A stretch of 64,000 nucleotides of DNA from Acanthosoma haemorrhoidale (GCA_930367205.1 OV884011.1:165519226-165583225), one strand, 5' to 3'; positions 11,607 through 23,765 are shown, counted from the stretch's first letter. Numbers and translations: made by a program. The notes: generated from the letters alone by a model not told the origin.

Positions 11607-12293
11607 CACCTCCATTTTAGCAACCATTTCGCGAGGAAGTTAAAGCAAACCCGCATGAAGTCTTACCGGCTTACGCATTTACTGACCTCCCCCAATCTAT
11701 CACTGCGTCTCAAGCTACTGATCTACAAGAGTATACTCAGGCCTACTCTGCTGTATGGTGCACCGCTTTTTCGCTATCTGACGTATACAACAGCTCGGCG
11801 ACTCCAACAATTCCAAAACGGTATACTGATGAAAGTGGTCAGAGGTACTTCATTCGAGCAGCGGAGCAACAGTGAGCTTCACGAGATCTTTGATCTGCCT
11901 ACGGTGGATGAGTTCATCCAACGTAGACATATCAAATTTTTTGACTCCCTGCAATATTTGACAAACCCGGTGTTTAACACGATAACCCCCGCTCCGTTCC
12001 CCCATCGATGGCAGGACGCTGTCGCGGCTGGAACGCTTTAATCTTAGGTTCTAGGTTTAGGTTTTAGTGTTAGTGTTTTCCACGGTTGCAAGCTGAAGGC
12101 GAGCCTCATCACCTAGTGAGTGTATGTGTATTGGACTTATTAACAACAATCTGAAAGTATTATATTTTATGCACTCCTTAATATGCATCTGCGAATGCAG
12201 CACGAGGAGACAACTGTGATTCCAAATTTATTTATTTTTGTCATTGTATATATATTATCAATAAAGAGGTTTTGAAAGAAAAAAAAAAAAAAA
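11607..12293 (+). mobile_element. 5'-truncated LINE nested in the family-2 LTR
   Basis: A 687-bp insertion with AATAAA near 12259 and a 3' run of A (about 12280-12293), flanked by the 11-bp TSD TGCCTATATAA at 11596-11606 and 12294-12304. This is target-primed reverse transcription with 5' truncation. It is a different family from the abundant Jockey copies. Related pieces lie at 56030-56300 and 60263-60345. Confidence 0.9.
11655..12041 (+). pseudogene. LINE reverse transcriptase C-terminal (thumb) fragment
   Basis: A 128-codon frame with the post-catalytic region of a Jockey-like RT: LLIYKSILRPTLLYGAPLF, a QQFQNGILMKVVRGTS segment and LPTVDEFIQRRHIKFFDSL. It lacks the palm and catalytic Asp pair because the insertion is 5'-truncated. 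The ATG is internal to the original RT and not a true start. The stop at 12039-12041 is followed by the LINE 3' UTR. Confidence 0.85.
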
Positions 12294-12983
12294 TGCCTAT
12301 ATAAGACAGAGGGCATAACGAATCGGACCGTCACTTGCAACACTACTCTCTCCTCTATCTCTGCACTGGCGCCTGCTGCTCTACTCAAAACTATGGTCTT
12401 CTCATTCGACTACCTCTGCATCTCTCTCTCCTAACCTCGCTATGTTTTAGTCCGGCGTTGTCAGACCCCATCCCTTCCTAGTGGGAATCTCTACCTTCGT
12501 CTCGCTAAAACTAGCACTTCCTTGGGACAAGATAGATGCCTCTCCCTCGCGGACGACGGTTGCCGTGGCCCTGCAAAGGTACCTAGCAGTACTCCCGCAG
12601 CAATCTAGTCTGCCTCTCTCCGGTTCACACTCGCCTTTGGGATCCGGACGGTTTTCGCCTACCCTTAGATATCGAGTGTAAATTCGTGGTCATTCCAAGA
12701 CCACATAAACTACCTATAAACCTACCTGTACCTCTTCTCCTGAACATAGGGCTTTGTCGGGGCACACACACCTTCTAAAGATCTTATGGAGTCAGATCAA
12801 AGCGAATTAAAGCTGCCCGCCAACTAGGTCGGCAGCCAGAGCGAAAGACCATAGGTCCACCCGCTCTATCTCTTTCTGGGCGCTCGCCGGACGGGGGCTA
12901 AAAGGTTGTAGTGACCCTAGCCCGCGGTGGGCGTCTCCTCCCCACTTTGGGGATACTCAGGTATAAACTGAACCCGACACTAC

Positions 12984-15900
12984 CATTTACTGAGTTCATC
13001 ACTTCACGAATGTGGGGAAGAAAAGAAAGAAAGTAATTCATTGCTCATTTTTATGCAGGCATCATAAAGTTTATTCGTTTCATCAAGGAAAGGGCCCAGT
13101 GTCCATTCAGTTTATTATTCATTTCATCCCTAATACCCACACTTTATAGCATCATTACCGAGGCATATCCATTATTCCCTATTCTTCAAGTCCTGTCCAC
13201 TAGCCCAGCTACTAAAGCTAAGCGAATCATCTTACTCACAGAACTTAATACAGCGTCTGTCACAAGAATTATTAGGTTGGTACTTAACCAAGGGGGAAGA
13301 GTACATTGTAAAAAAAAAGTATTGTCTAAAATCTTTTTCATCACTCATGAGCTAGCTGAAAAGAAATTTTTTTAATAAACTTGAAAGAAGAAAGCGTGGT
13401 AAAACATTAAAAACCATATCAAAACACTTAAGGTTTTCTGTAAAACTTTATTTAATACTGATTAAATTAATCTCAATTAAATAATCGGCCCATCTCTATC
13501 ACTGAAAATTTCCTTTTGAATCAATAAACCAATTTAATGACTAAATATTAATATAATAGAACCCATTGAAATCGGTGACTGGAAATGGAGTAATTGTCTA
13601 TTTATATTGTTCTATTGTATCCCAATACTTTATTATTTATTATTTGGGTGACTGCCCTCAATGTCCTCTGTTATGCAATGGATCCTCATTGCAACTGCGG
13701 AACTAGGCAAATACGGGAAATATGCAACAACTTTTACCTCATTAATAGAATATACCTAGAATTCTATTACCATTCATCAAAACAAAAAATTTGCTTCATT
13801 TTATAAAAGAATTCTTTTAAATAATAAATTACTTTATTATATCACACTTAAAGGGTATTAAGGTCACTTTTAATTATCAGGATAGCCTTCCATAGATCAA
13901 CACGAAATTTCTTTGAGGATTTTCTGGTCAACTATAAAGTTTATATTATCTTTAAAGATATAACCTTAGCTGTAGAGCAGCTATATAGTAAGGCAGTTCT
14001 CAGATTTAAAAATGATAATTGTAAGGGATGTAGATTTTTCCTCTCATTGTCAAATAAACCGCCCCACGTGACCCATTTCGGTCACAACACCCCCTCGACA
14101 GAACCCTGAGACGGTAAACCGATTATCAAGGGCCTCATCATGGTTGTAATTGAAGACAGATGAGGTAGAAGGTGGTCGTCAATGTAACATCTATCGATGG
14201 GAACCTCAACTGACCCGGAAAGGAGGAGGTTAATTTGACTGGACAGCTGTTATAAAGGGCACGTGGTAGTGGTATTAATCTCGATCCACGGCTCATATTT
14301 ATTAATCTTGAATTCAAATTTATTTCCGGTTATTGTTTTTGTTTTTAGAAAATCAAGTTTCATTTTACACAATAGTAGCTGAATGTATTTTTTTTACTGT
14401 GGTTATCTCAAAAAATTTATACTGCAACCTCATAGCTAGGAAAAACGTCTATATTATATAATATGCTGTGCTTAGAAAAACAAACAAAAAAAACTTAACA
14501 AGTGTGAACACCAACAATATAAAGCATTTTTTTTGTTCACCAATAAAAAACCCATGCGGTGTTTGAATACCTCTCTACAATCTTGCCTTCATGTGGTGAC
14601 ACTTGTGATTGTTCACAAAGTGACTTACACATCGTGTGTAAATGGTTGAATCAAAAACGAAGATGGGCGAGAGATATCGCGATGTAAATAATTTTTGAAA
14701 GGTCATTTTCGGAAAGTAATAAAACTTTGATGAAACTGCTCCCCTGAAAAGTTTCAATTTTGTACTTAACCACTTATTGACTAGAAGTACAGAATTAATG
14801 TGAACAAAAATATCGATGGAAACAGATCGTTCAAAAAGCAGCTTATATATTTTCTCGGGTACGCTGCTGATATTCGCAGCAAAACTAATCGATAACTATA
14901 ACACCAGGTGTACGCACTATGTGACCGTTTCCTATACATCGATACAAGACAAGGAGGTTAAAGAAACAGCCCGGTCAAAGGATATACGAGGCCAAGATAT
15001 AGGGCGGGGAGAGGTGAGGCTGACTGGACCATCCCCTAATCAACTTTCCCTCATCCAATTTAGCACCCCGCCACCCCCTTACTCTGCGCCACCCCCTACA
15101 AATTATTAATATGCATATTAATTAGGCCATTATTTATAATCACTCCTCCTAACTCGTGATTGTTTGGCCAACTTGGCAGGGGCTCCAGTCTACTGAACTG
15201 TTCATGAGCACCGAACCGGCGCTTCAACTCCCAAGTCAGTTATCGCCTCTCTCGAGTCTGTGAGAAGTAAAATTTATCCTTAGGAAACTAACTAACAAGG
15301 ATCTAGAGAATTGTCATTGTCATTTTTAGAGGCTGACATTGTTTCGTAACGAATATAAAATAAATTGTAGTTTTATATAATATAATAGCCGCGTAATGTG
15401 CTAGTATCATAATAATATTTAATGTGGGTAGAAAAGAGAGAGGTGTTCATCACATTTATTAATGTGAATAACCCAAAACCAGTCTTCCTACATAACATTC
15501 CATTACCAAAATTAAATTTAATTTTTTGACGGCATTGCTGTAGAATTAGGTTTAATATCATGCGCATCCACTTACATATTCGTCACTGAATTGAGATAGG
15601 TACAGTTGTACTTACCTGTAAAAGAAAAAAATCAATACTTTATTATCACAATTATCATAAATATAATAATAATTTATAACATAAAAAAATCATGAAATGT
15701 ATGAATGTCGAAGAGACCATTATTCCTGTCATTTCATTTTTGCCTACCTGTAAGAAAGATGTTTTCGAATTCATTTCACATGTTTGGAAATAACATCCTA
15801 ACACTCCGGACTCGGACATCATATGATTCAGACCGACAAAGAGACGTAGTTAGTCCGTAAGCGGAGGCCCATGTTGCGGCAATTGCTGTCATTAGATGAC

Positions 15901-16100
15901 AGGAGATAACGAGCCATGACGGTTCCGTCTTGTAGAGAGAGAGAGAGAGAGGGCTCTTTGTGTGGTCAGTATAACGCCTTCATTACTGTTGGAACTAACT
16001 GGCGCAACTCACCACTTGAGAAGCAAGATGTGTCAATTTTTAGTCGGTTTGTTGAGCTGTAGCTCGTGTTTTGAACTTCACTTTATCAACATACCAACGA
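12984..16100. other. No gene recognised; one GC-richer block
   Basis: Mostly AT-rich. The stretch 14050-14290 is richer in G and C and includes two CACGTG motifs (about 14065 and 14259), but shows no domain or repeat match. A 97-codon frame at 14816-15109 (ends in a Pro-rich run) and a short GA repeat at 15934-15951 are present; neither supports a gene. Confidence 0.35.
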
Positions 16101-16105
16101 ATACT

Positions 16106-16225
16106 ACGATTAAACTGATATCTGATCGATTCGATGTTATATGCGGGTTCATGTCGTTTCTTTTTTTGTTCTTTAATGATACCCTGGTTTTCTGTGGGAC
16201 TGCCTGTGCTGTATTTTACATTGAC
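16106..16225 (+). repeat. Dispersed repeat, copy 1
   Basis: About 120 bp matching 19640-19757 with substitutions and small indels (shared landmarks TCTGATCGATTC, TTTCTTTTTTTGTTCT and CTGTGCTGTATTTTACAT). The family is unrecognised. Confidence 0.6.
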
Positions 16226-16229
16226 GGGT

Positions 16230-16470
16230 TATTATTGTGTCCCCCAAACGGTGAGAGGACGTCTGCCGCGGGTTAGGGTCACTACAACCCGGCCGCTGTC
16301 CGGCGAGCGCCAAGAAAGAGATAAATAGCTGGACCTGTGTTCTTAGACCTTGGCTGGTGGCCTAGTCGGTTGGCAGCTTTATTCTTATTGATCTGACCCC
16401 ATAAGATCTTAGAAGGTGTGCCCCGACAGTGCACTATGTTCAGGAGAAGCGGAACAGGGTAAGTAATCGT
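16230..16470 (-). mobile_element. Family-2 LTR fragment (3' part)
   Basis: The reverse complement matches the 3' third of the LTR at 11346-12979: the CGCTCGCCGGAC block, the GGTGGCCTAGTCGGTTGG block, the ATGGGGTCAGATC-like block and the GTCGGGGCACACCTTCTAA block near 16405-16430. It is truncated on both sides, with no TSD found. Confidence 0.7.
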
Positions 16471-16569
16471 TGTAATGTATACGAATACGAATACGAAGCA
16501 TGAACGATTGGTTTCAATTTTAGCAATTTAGCGCATTGTAAATCATTCCGTGAAGAATTACTTTTAATC

Positions 16570-16573
<4 letters not shown>

Positions 16574-16608
<35 letters not shown>

Positions 16609-16635
16609 AAGGGAGTGGGAGAGAGAGAGAGAGTT
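16574..16635 (+). repeat. GA-rich microsatellite
   Basis: Two runs of GA separated by a short interruption. Reading it as protein gives Ser-Leu repeats on the reverse strand, which is not a gene. Confidence 0.9.
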
Positions 16636-16639
16636 AGAG

Positions 16640-17645
16640 GAGGGGCCAGGTAAAGCATTATACCTGCGAAAATTGAGTTAAGGTAACATCTGGCGACCTG
16701 TTAGCAACTATATCATTGTTAAACTCGCATTACGGAGCCGGGCCCGCGAATGGATTGCCATCGCTGACGTGAGGCACTAACTAACTAAGGGACACCCGGG
16801 AGGATTTAGAGGCTCCCACGTAGGGCGAGAGCGGTAAATTTAAAACGTCGAAAATATATGAGCGAGGGGTGGGGTAAGTTATGCACAGTTCAAGTTCATC
16901 GCCGGATAATAATGGACATAGTTCGCAGGGAGCATGAAAGATTTTATTTTTGGAAAGCTACTTTTTCTCAACTATTTCCCTGGGCACAACCAATGGCAAA
17001 AATAACCCGAGTGAAACCCAAAAGGAGACAATTTAAAATATATGTATGTTTAGGAGTCGGGACCGCCCGACAGTTGTCATCGTAATTGTTTGGTGACCCT
17101 AAGGATCTGGTTTAGACTAGGGACTAGGGACCCCCTAGCTGGTGGGCTAGAGATGGAACCAGTAGATTAAGTTCATTACTTGCGTGGGTGACCAAACACT
17201 TTGTACTGCTTATAAAGATATCCTACCATCTATATTCAACTGTTCAAGGACTTCTTCATCCTGCTAATATCAATCTTACAGTTGAAAATCGATTTGCGCA
17301 ATGTAGGTGTCAAATTTTTTCCCATTTTTTGTTTTCCCCAAAGACCACTTTACATGAGGATCTCAAGAACAGAAACAAAAAATTCATAAAAATCTTCCTT
17401 TTGCAAACATTCTCAGCTAACACAATATTATTTTTTGAGCTTGTAACATCACTAAAGCTTCGTCCTAAGAACAGGGTTGTGAAAAAAATAAATAACTTAC
17501 TCAACACTGTATGTACCCCCACAGAGCTTCTAGTCTTTCAAGTTCACTATTTTTTCACTTTTGGCCTAGCAAATTAGTATATTTTTTTTTATAGTGGTTA
17601 AAATTCTATTTTGAGTGTAAAACATACTATTTTAAATGTAAAAAG
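16640..17645. other. No gene recognised
   Basis: The largest frame is 129 codons at 17188-17577 (Lys/Asn/Phe-rich, no known domain, AT-driven composition). I cannot support it as a gene. Confidence 0.35.
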
Positions 17646-17649
17646 GTGT

Positions 17650-18012
17650 GGCGCGAAAGCCACAGACGCTCAGGACATGATTGGATAAACTGACCATTGT
17701 CAGGACTCCACTGTCACGCATTTATAGCAGGTCACAAGGCCACTGCCGTTTTAGTCTCCGAGGAGGTTATAGGGATGAGTGGTGCAGTGCAGTGACTGTG
17801 CTACGGAATTAGGGTGGTTGGATAGGTTACTATGGAATTTTATAAACTTGATAGGGATGAGTTCAAGAATGTAGGGTATATTAAGATCGTTATGAAGGGT
17901 TTTGTTGCTGAAGTAATAAGGGGCATTCACTATTGGTCTCAGGACTATGATTGAAAGCGCATCCAATCTCTTTATTTCAACTTTTTTGCTGTCACCCATA
18001 GCTCTATTCCGT
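17650..18012 (-). mobile_element. Jockey-family LINE fragment inside a duplicated segment
   Basis: Reverse-strand LINE 3' coding and UTR sequence, truncated at both ends: it lacks the last ~150 bp of the family 3' end and stops where the family continues with CAGATTGGC. It shares private variants and the same breakpoint with 58750-59112, and the match continues beyond the LINE to 18245. Confidence 0.8.
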
Positions 18013-18245
18013 ATGTCTTATTTTTAATATTTAAAGCTGTTTTTGAACATTTGTTTGTATACCTTTTTATATAATAGGTATATTATGAATATATGGCATA
18101 TTGGGAAATAAGTAAAATTCACTTGGGAGCTAGTTAATGACGCACTGAGTAAAGCGAGAGGCTGGGAGGACGATCTCATTACGAGGTTAGGCAAACGAGC
18201 TTTCTTCCCAACGCTATCATTCATAATGGTGATTAAAAGCTGAAA
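17650..18245 (+). repeat. Duplicated segment, copy 1 (partner 58750-59341)
   Basis: About 595 bp of high similarity in the same orientation to 58750-59341. Roughly 360 bp is LINE and about 230 bp (18013-18245) is non-LINE flank. Shared flank implies duplication of the DNA segment rather than two LINE insertions. Confidence 0.8.
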
Positions 18246-18249
18246 ATAT

Positions 18250-20150
18250 ATTACTATGGAATTTATCTTGATTTATATTATTTTTATTTATTTTTTTATT
18301 TTTAAATACCCTTAAAAATGACAAAATTATTATTTACTATAGATTCTCAGGCGAATCTATTCACACATCACACTTTATATGTCCTGTAGCATTGGTACAT
18401 TCTATACAAGGTCTGAATTCTGTATAATATGCATCATTTCACTGGGTGTTTTTTTTTTTATGCTGAAATAAAAGCTACCCTATGAAAAACAATAGAGAGT
18501 CATCATTTAACGTTTTAATGTTATTAATGTTAAATTATTTATAGGGCATACAAGCAGACAAACGAGCGAAAACATAACAGCACCTTCTTATGAAAAAAAC
18601 CCTAGCAAGGAACTAAAAACGTAGAAATTACACAGCTCGCGCCAAACTGCCTCAGCTTAGTGCACTAGATAAGAAACTGGGTTTACGTGACCAGTGCTTA
18701 TTCCTGGCTATCGTGTACGGACTGGTTTGTTCCCACAGGGGCTACACAGGATAAAGTCGTTACGAACACTTGGGGGGGGGGAAATGGAGCATTTGGGCGC
18801 GATTGGTCCGAACAATGTTGAAATTATATTGCACATTAAATAGCAGCTCTGAAACATTGGACATCGCTTCGGACCTTACTTGAAGTATTTCCATAGAATT
18901 TTCTATGTTTTTTTAAAAAATCACAGAAAATACATAATTATCTTTATAACGAGGGTATGTATTGCTCCAAAGAATCGATAAATTTTATATTGTTTCGTAT
19001 AACTTTGCATTAAATAAAATAGGAACATATAAACGTGACAAATAATCACCTTATAACCCGAGTTTCAAGCAGTAGTCTACCGAGATATCACTTCCCATAC
19101 GATCCCAATTTTCAGCTATTAACTTTAGGAATACTATGAAACTTTTAAGAATACTTAAGGCGATATAAGGGCCCCGTTATTTTGGTTGCCATGATCGTAA
19201 TGTACTACGAACAAGCACGACTTCAATCATTTGTTTTTTCTTACACAAAGTAGAGATGGCAATATCGTTACGAACACAGCTATATAGTATATGGCGTAGG
19301 TTTGTTTTTCATTATGCAAGTTTTATTATTACTGCAAAGAAGACGAGGCTTTCTACTTGTATCCTTGTAGGAACTCTATCTGTTTAAGAGAGAGACGAAA
19401 AAGAGAGAAATATTTTATTGACACAAAATACTGAGAAGAGATACAATTGCGATTTGGTTGCTAAATCACGGCACAGCAAATCGATCAACACACAGAAGTG
19501 TAAATATTATAATAAATCAAATAAGTCAATTTTGAAAAGAGAAATTTAGTAATTTTCCAAAAAGAATATTTTTTAAGAAAATAATATCTTAGGAAAATAT
19601 ATTTTCTCTTTCTGGCCACTATACTGTTGAGTCGTATTGTTAAAATGACCTCTGATCGATTCTGTTATATGCTGGTTAATTTCCTTTCTTTTTTTGTTCT
19701 ATAATGATACACTGAGTTTTCCGTGAGACTACTGTGACCTGTGCTGTATTTTACATCAACTGTGATTTTAATTTATAATAGCCTTACTGCTACACGGCCA
19801 GCCCGACCCACTACTCACTACCAGCTTTCAAAGAAAGATCACGCACGCAAACTCACGCCAAAATTTTCACACCCAGCGTCCTAAACCAACCAATAGTGAC
19901 CGTTCTCTCCAGTCGTGAAATGAAATAAACTAACTCCCCGAAACTGTCACATGAAAACAAAATAAAAACAACAACGATATCGACTAAAAAGCACATTTTA
20001 TGTGCTCTGTTTCCGGTGAGGAATCATTCACGTACAGACCACGAGAGATATTAACTTCCCATTAAGTCAACAATCTCAGGCGCCTACCACTTTATCATCA
20101 AATTTTTATAAAGGCACCAAATTCAGCATATCACAGATCAGCCAAAAGAA
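18250..20150. other. No gene recognised; holds a dispersed repeat copy
   Basis: AT-rich. 19640-19757 is the second copy of the repeat at 16106-16225. No open frame of note and no recognised element in the rest. Confidence 0.4.
19640..19757 (+). repeat. Dispersed repeat, copy 2
   Basis: Diverged direct copy of 16106-16225, same orientation; family unknown. Confidence 0.6.
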
Positions 20151-20500
20151 TAATCCAAATGTTTATTAAGATAAAATTACAATCTGCCTTTTATTAGGCA
20201 ATAAGTAATGAGATAAATGTTATCATTCATACCATATTTACAATTCATCATTAACTCGCTCAATCATACAAGAGGCCCCCCAAGTGCACAAGGTTGTCAC
20301 CTCCGTCGCATGCGAAGGAGGAAGCGGAGTCTTGGGGAGTCCCCCACGCTCCTACGTCAGCCAGGTCACTGGATAAGAGCCAGCGAAGGCTGACCAAGAG
20401 CGCGAGAACCACAGACGCTCAGGACTTGATTAGAGAAACTGGCCATTGCCAGGACTCCCACAATCACTTAGTTATAGCAGGTCACGAGGCCACTGCCGTT

Positions 20501-21709
20501 TTAGTCTCCAAGGAGGAGGATTATAGGGGTGAGTGGTGCAGTCATTGACTGTGCTAGGGAATTAGGGTGGTCGAATAGGTTACCATGGAATTTTATGAAC
20601 TTGGAAGGGATGAATTCAAGAGTATAGGGTATATTCAGATCATTGTCAAGGGTTTTGTTGCTGACGTAATGAAGGGCATTTACTATTGTTCTCAGGACTT
20701 TTGATTGAAAGGATTGGATGCGTTTGATGTTCGACTTTTTTGCTGTCCCCCATAGCTCTATTCCGTATGTCCAGATTGGCTTAAGTATAACTTCGTTGAT
20801 TAGTAAATTGTTTTCTATTGAGAGATGGGATGCCCTTCGAAGTAGTCTGTACAGTTGTCCAAAGCGTCTGTTAAGTTCTTGTCTTTTGAACCTCGTGTGT
20901 GGGTTCCATGTCGGTCTTTTGTCAAGATGGAATCCTAAATACCGTACTGTTTCAGACACAGGGAGATGAATTGAATTTAAAAAGACTGGCGGACAGGACT
21001 TGTGGCAGAGGGTAAAGGTTATGTGGGAACATTTTCCTTCGTTGACTCTGATTCGCCATTTGTTGCACCAATACTCAATCTCGTCAAGGTGTTTTTGAAG
21101 GTTTTGGGATGCTATATCAGGGTCTGGATGGGTTGACAGGACTGCAGTGTCGTCTGCGAATGTTGCCAAGAACGTATTGGTGGTAGAGGGGACATCAGCG
21201 GTGTATAGATTATAGAGGATGAGACCCAGGACGCTGCCCTGTGGAACTCCTGCTGTAATAAGATAGTAGTTAGAATATTCTAAACCACAGCGGACTTGGA
21301 AGAAACTGTTTGAAAGGTAGGATTGTAGGATTAGGAATAGGGTCTGCGGTAAATATCCTTTGAGCTTGTAAAGCAAACCTGCGTGCCAGACCCTGTCAAA
21401 AGCTTGAGCTATGTCCTGAAAGGCAGCAGTGCAATACGGTTTGGTTTCAAGGGCTGAGGATATGTGATCAACAACGCGAAGGCCTTGTTGAGCTGTGGAA
21501 TGTCGTTGGCGGAAACCAAACTGGTGTGTGGGAAAAAGGTTTTTAGATTCAACAATTGGACGTAGGCATTTTAATAGGAGCTTTTCAAATATATTTGAGA
21601 GGATAGGGAGTAGGCTAATTGGATGGTAAGATGAGGCGTCATTGGGTGGTTTACCGGGTTTGGCGAATAGGACAATAATGGAATGTTTCCAGAGGAGAGG
21701 AAAGTGCAT
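20501..21709 (-). pseudogene. LINE ORF2, reverse transcriptase domain, nearly intact
   Basis: A 402-codon open frame covering fingers to thumb of a non-LTR RT: IIVLFAKPGKPPND, ISLLPILSNIFEKLL, HQFGFRQRHST, AQAFDRVWHAG (first catalytic Asp), TAGVPQGSVLG, TFADDTAVL (catalytic Asp pair intact), VRYLGFHLDKR, WTYGIELWG and SFQSKVLRTIVNA. The wording is Jockey-clade. The ATG is internal: the frame should join the endonuclease upstream but is shifted near 21710. The last residues differ from the copy at 57826 (which ends RRLKRQWPRDLL) because of an indel near 20540. Confidence 0.9.
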
Positions 21710-21714
21710 AGTTC

Positions 21715-23163
21715 GGATAATTCAATTTTAATGTAGATTAAGAAGATTATGGCTTTGGGAGGAAGTTGTTGGAGGATTCGAGGAGTAAAGAGATTATATC
21801 TTGGAGATTTTCGATAAGGTAATTTTTTTAGAATATATTTGACCTCAGAGGGGTTAACGGCTTTTGGTGGCAGTGAGAGAGGGATAAGTGAAGTGAGGAA
21901 ATCATCAACAGTTGGGCGTTGATTGTTGTTTTGAGGAGTAAGATGAGGAGTGAAAGTACGGGAAAGATGCAGTGCGAATTCCTCCACCCTTTCGCCATCC
22001 GAAGCCGCCCAGGACCTGTCATCACGACGGAGTGGGTGTGAAACAGGATAATATTTTAGGATTTTCTTGGTTACATTCTACAAGGAGTTATCCCTAGTAG
22101 ACAGGGAGGAGAGATAGGAATTGAAAGAATCGGAACGGAGGGATGCCAATTGCCGCTTTACCAGCCTACAGTACTGATTGTATGAGCGACGATCAGCAGG
22201 ATGTCGGGATGTTTGCCAAACTGTTCTTGAGTGGCGTTTGGATTGGATTAGGTCTTTGAGATACTGAGGTAAAGGATTTTGATTGTGAATTTTTAGGTGG
22301 CGGTGGGGTGACGATGCATCCCAGGCCGACCTCTGGATCAGAGTAGTAAAGGAATGCACTGCATCATCTAGGTCTTGGGATGTCTTCAGAGGTACTTTGA
22401 GGTCTACAGAGTCTGTGAGAATCTGGTGGAAGTGGTCCCAGTCAACTGGGCCCCTAATAAATGAAGGAGGAGGCAGTTTGTGAATTGGATTTAGGGAAAT
22501 GGTTAATAATAAAGGGCTATGGTCGGAGGAGAGGTCATCGAGGCACTTGAGTGAATAGTTTAGTGTTCCTAAACTATTGTAGAAGAAAAAGTCTAGGAGG
22601 TCTGGATTTCGGTTGGGATCTGATGGCTAATAGGTGGCTGTGTCAGGAGAGATAGTGGAGCAATGTCTCCGTGTGAGTGCAGACAGCAAAGCACGTCCTC
22701 GTGTATTTGTGGATCTTGAGCCCCAGTGTTGGTGCTTTGCGTTAAAGTCCCCACCCACTAGGAAACGATGCCCGATGGAGTCTAGAAAGGAGATGAATTG
22801 GGAATCGGAAATGGATTTATTGGGAGGGCAGTACACTGATGCTATAGTAAGGGGAAAAGTGAGGGTGGTGATTGACACTGCAGTGGATTGAAGGAAATCA
22901 TGTGCTACCAAAGGAACTATGTGATGGTATATGCAGTTATGGACAATGACAGCGGTACCTGCATGAGCTCTTCCATCCGGGTGATCAGTTCGATAAGTCT
23001 GGTACTGTCGAACGGTAAATGGTCGTTTACTTGTAAGTCTTGTTTCAGTAATAAGAGCTACGTCAATGTTTTTGTCATGGAGTAGTACTGTCAGTTCGTT
23101 AGTGTGGGTGCGAACACCATTCACATTCCAAAGGAGAATGGATAAGGAGTCTGAAGGATCCAC
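21715..23163 (-). pseudogene. LINE ORF2, endonuclease and linker, two nonsense codons
   Basis: An apurinic/apyrimidinic-type endonuclease that would nick target DNA for reverse transcription. From the N-terminus: ILLWNVNGVRTH (residues ~9-20), DVALITETRL (catalytic Glu), VYCPPNK, VGGDFNAKHQHWGS (Asp/Asn pair) and, past the first stop, DDLSSDHSPLLL (terminal SDH). The frame holds through the linker down to about 21715 with only two interruptions, TAG at 22627-22629 and TAG at 22078-22080. It then shifts frame into the RT. The chosen ATG (MDPSDS) precedes the first motif by eight residues. Confidence 0.85.
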
Positions 23164-23765
23164 TTATGGGTTGGGGAGACAAGATTTGTAAGGAGGGAAA
23201 TAAGAGGGGTAATGCCTGTGACTGCTCTCTGTTCCGAACGGCGTCAGCAAAAGAGACTGAAGGCCTCAAACTTCTGGCGGGGGCGTTTCTTGGGTTACCT
23301 GTGGCTGGCGTTTCTTCTTCTGGACGACGACGTTGTTCACTTCTGGACTTCAGAATTCTATGAGCCTCACAGCCTTTATAGTTTGCCGGGTGGCCATCCT
23401 GACAGAGCACGCATACAGCAGGTGGTTTTAGGGGCTTTTACTACACTTTTGTGCTGCCCACTGCACTTTACACACCTGGGAGGGTGGTAGCAGTATGATT
23501 TATTGTGCCTATATGCCTGGCAAAGCTAAATGAATAAAAACCAAACCGGGTGATGATCAGAACCTTCCAGCTCTTCAATGGTCAAGGAAGTACAGGAATT
23601 AAGCAGCTATTAGATCCGTGATGCATAACAGCTCTGAGTTTCTTGTTAACACCAAAGAGGTAGATGAGCCTTATATTATAGTCGCTACCTACCAGCACCG
23701 CACGAAACCTGAAAGGAAAGTTTCCTGTGATTCGTGGTGCACTATTCAGGTTAGACCACGATAAG
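23099..23765 (-). pseudogene. LINE ORF1 (Gag-like) with CCHC knuckles, broken
   Basis: The reverse strand shows a Gag-like segment (FRFRAVLVGSDYNIRLIYLF, about 23725-23665), a CCHC-type start CVKCSGQH near 23478-23455, and, after a frameshift, CVLCQDGHPANYKGC near 23412-23368. The HPANYKGC wording is characteristic of Jockey-clade Gag zinc knuckles, which bind element RNA. A Pro/Arg/Ser-rich tail follows, with VSFADAVRN. The N-terminus is missing and the frame is interrupted. The end overlaps the endonuclease frame by about 65 bp. Confidence 0.75.

Larger units (their letters stand above)
11346..12979 (+). mobile_element. LTR, family 2, split by a nested LINE
   Basis: Begins TGTTGTGGCC at 11346 and ends CCCGACA at 12979. 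CTAC precedes it (11342-11345) and follows it (12980-12983): a 4-bp TSD, or 5 bp if the terminal A is shared. Without the LINE at 11607-12293 and its duplicated target it would be about 936 bp. The part from 12305 to 12800 matches 36795-37290 and, reversed, 32400-32760; its 3' end matches 16230-16470 reversed. A TATA-like CCTATATAAG sits exactly at the LINE insertion point. No internal retrotransposon genes adjoin it, so it is a solo LTR. Confidence 0.75.

Noticed and set aside
17188..17577. 129-codon frame as a host gene
   Set aside because: Composition follows AT content, no domain or repeat match, and a comparable reverse frame overlaps it.
20294..23490. Forward-strand frames across the long LINE
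   Set aside because: They are antisense to well-supported Gag, endonuclease and RT motifs on the reverse strand.
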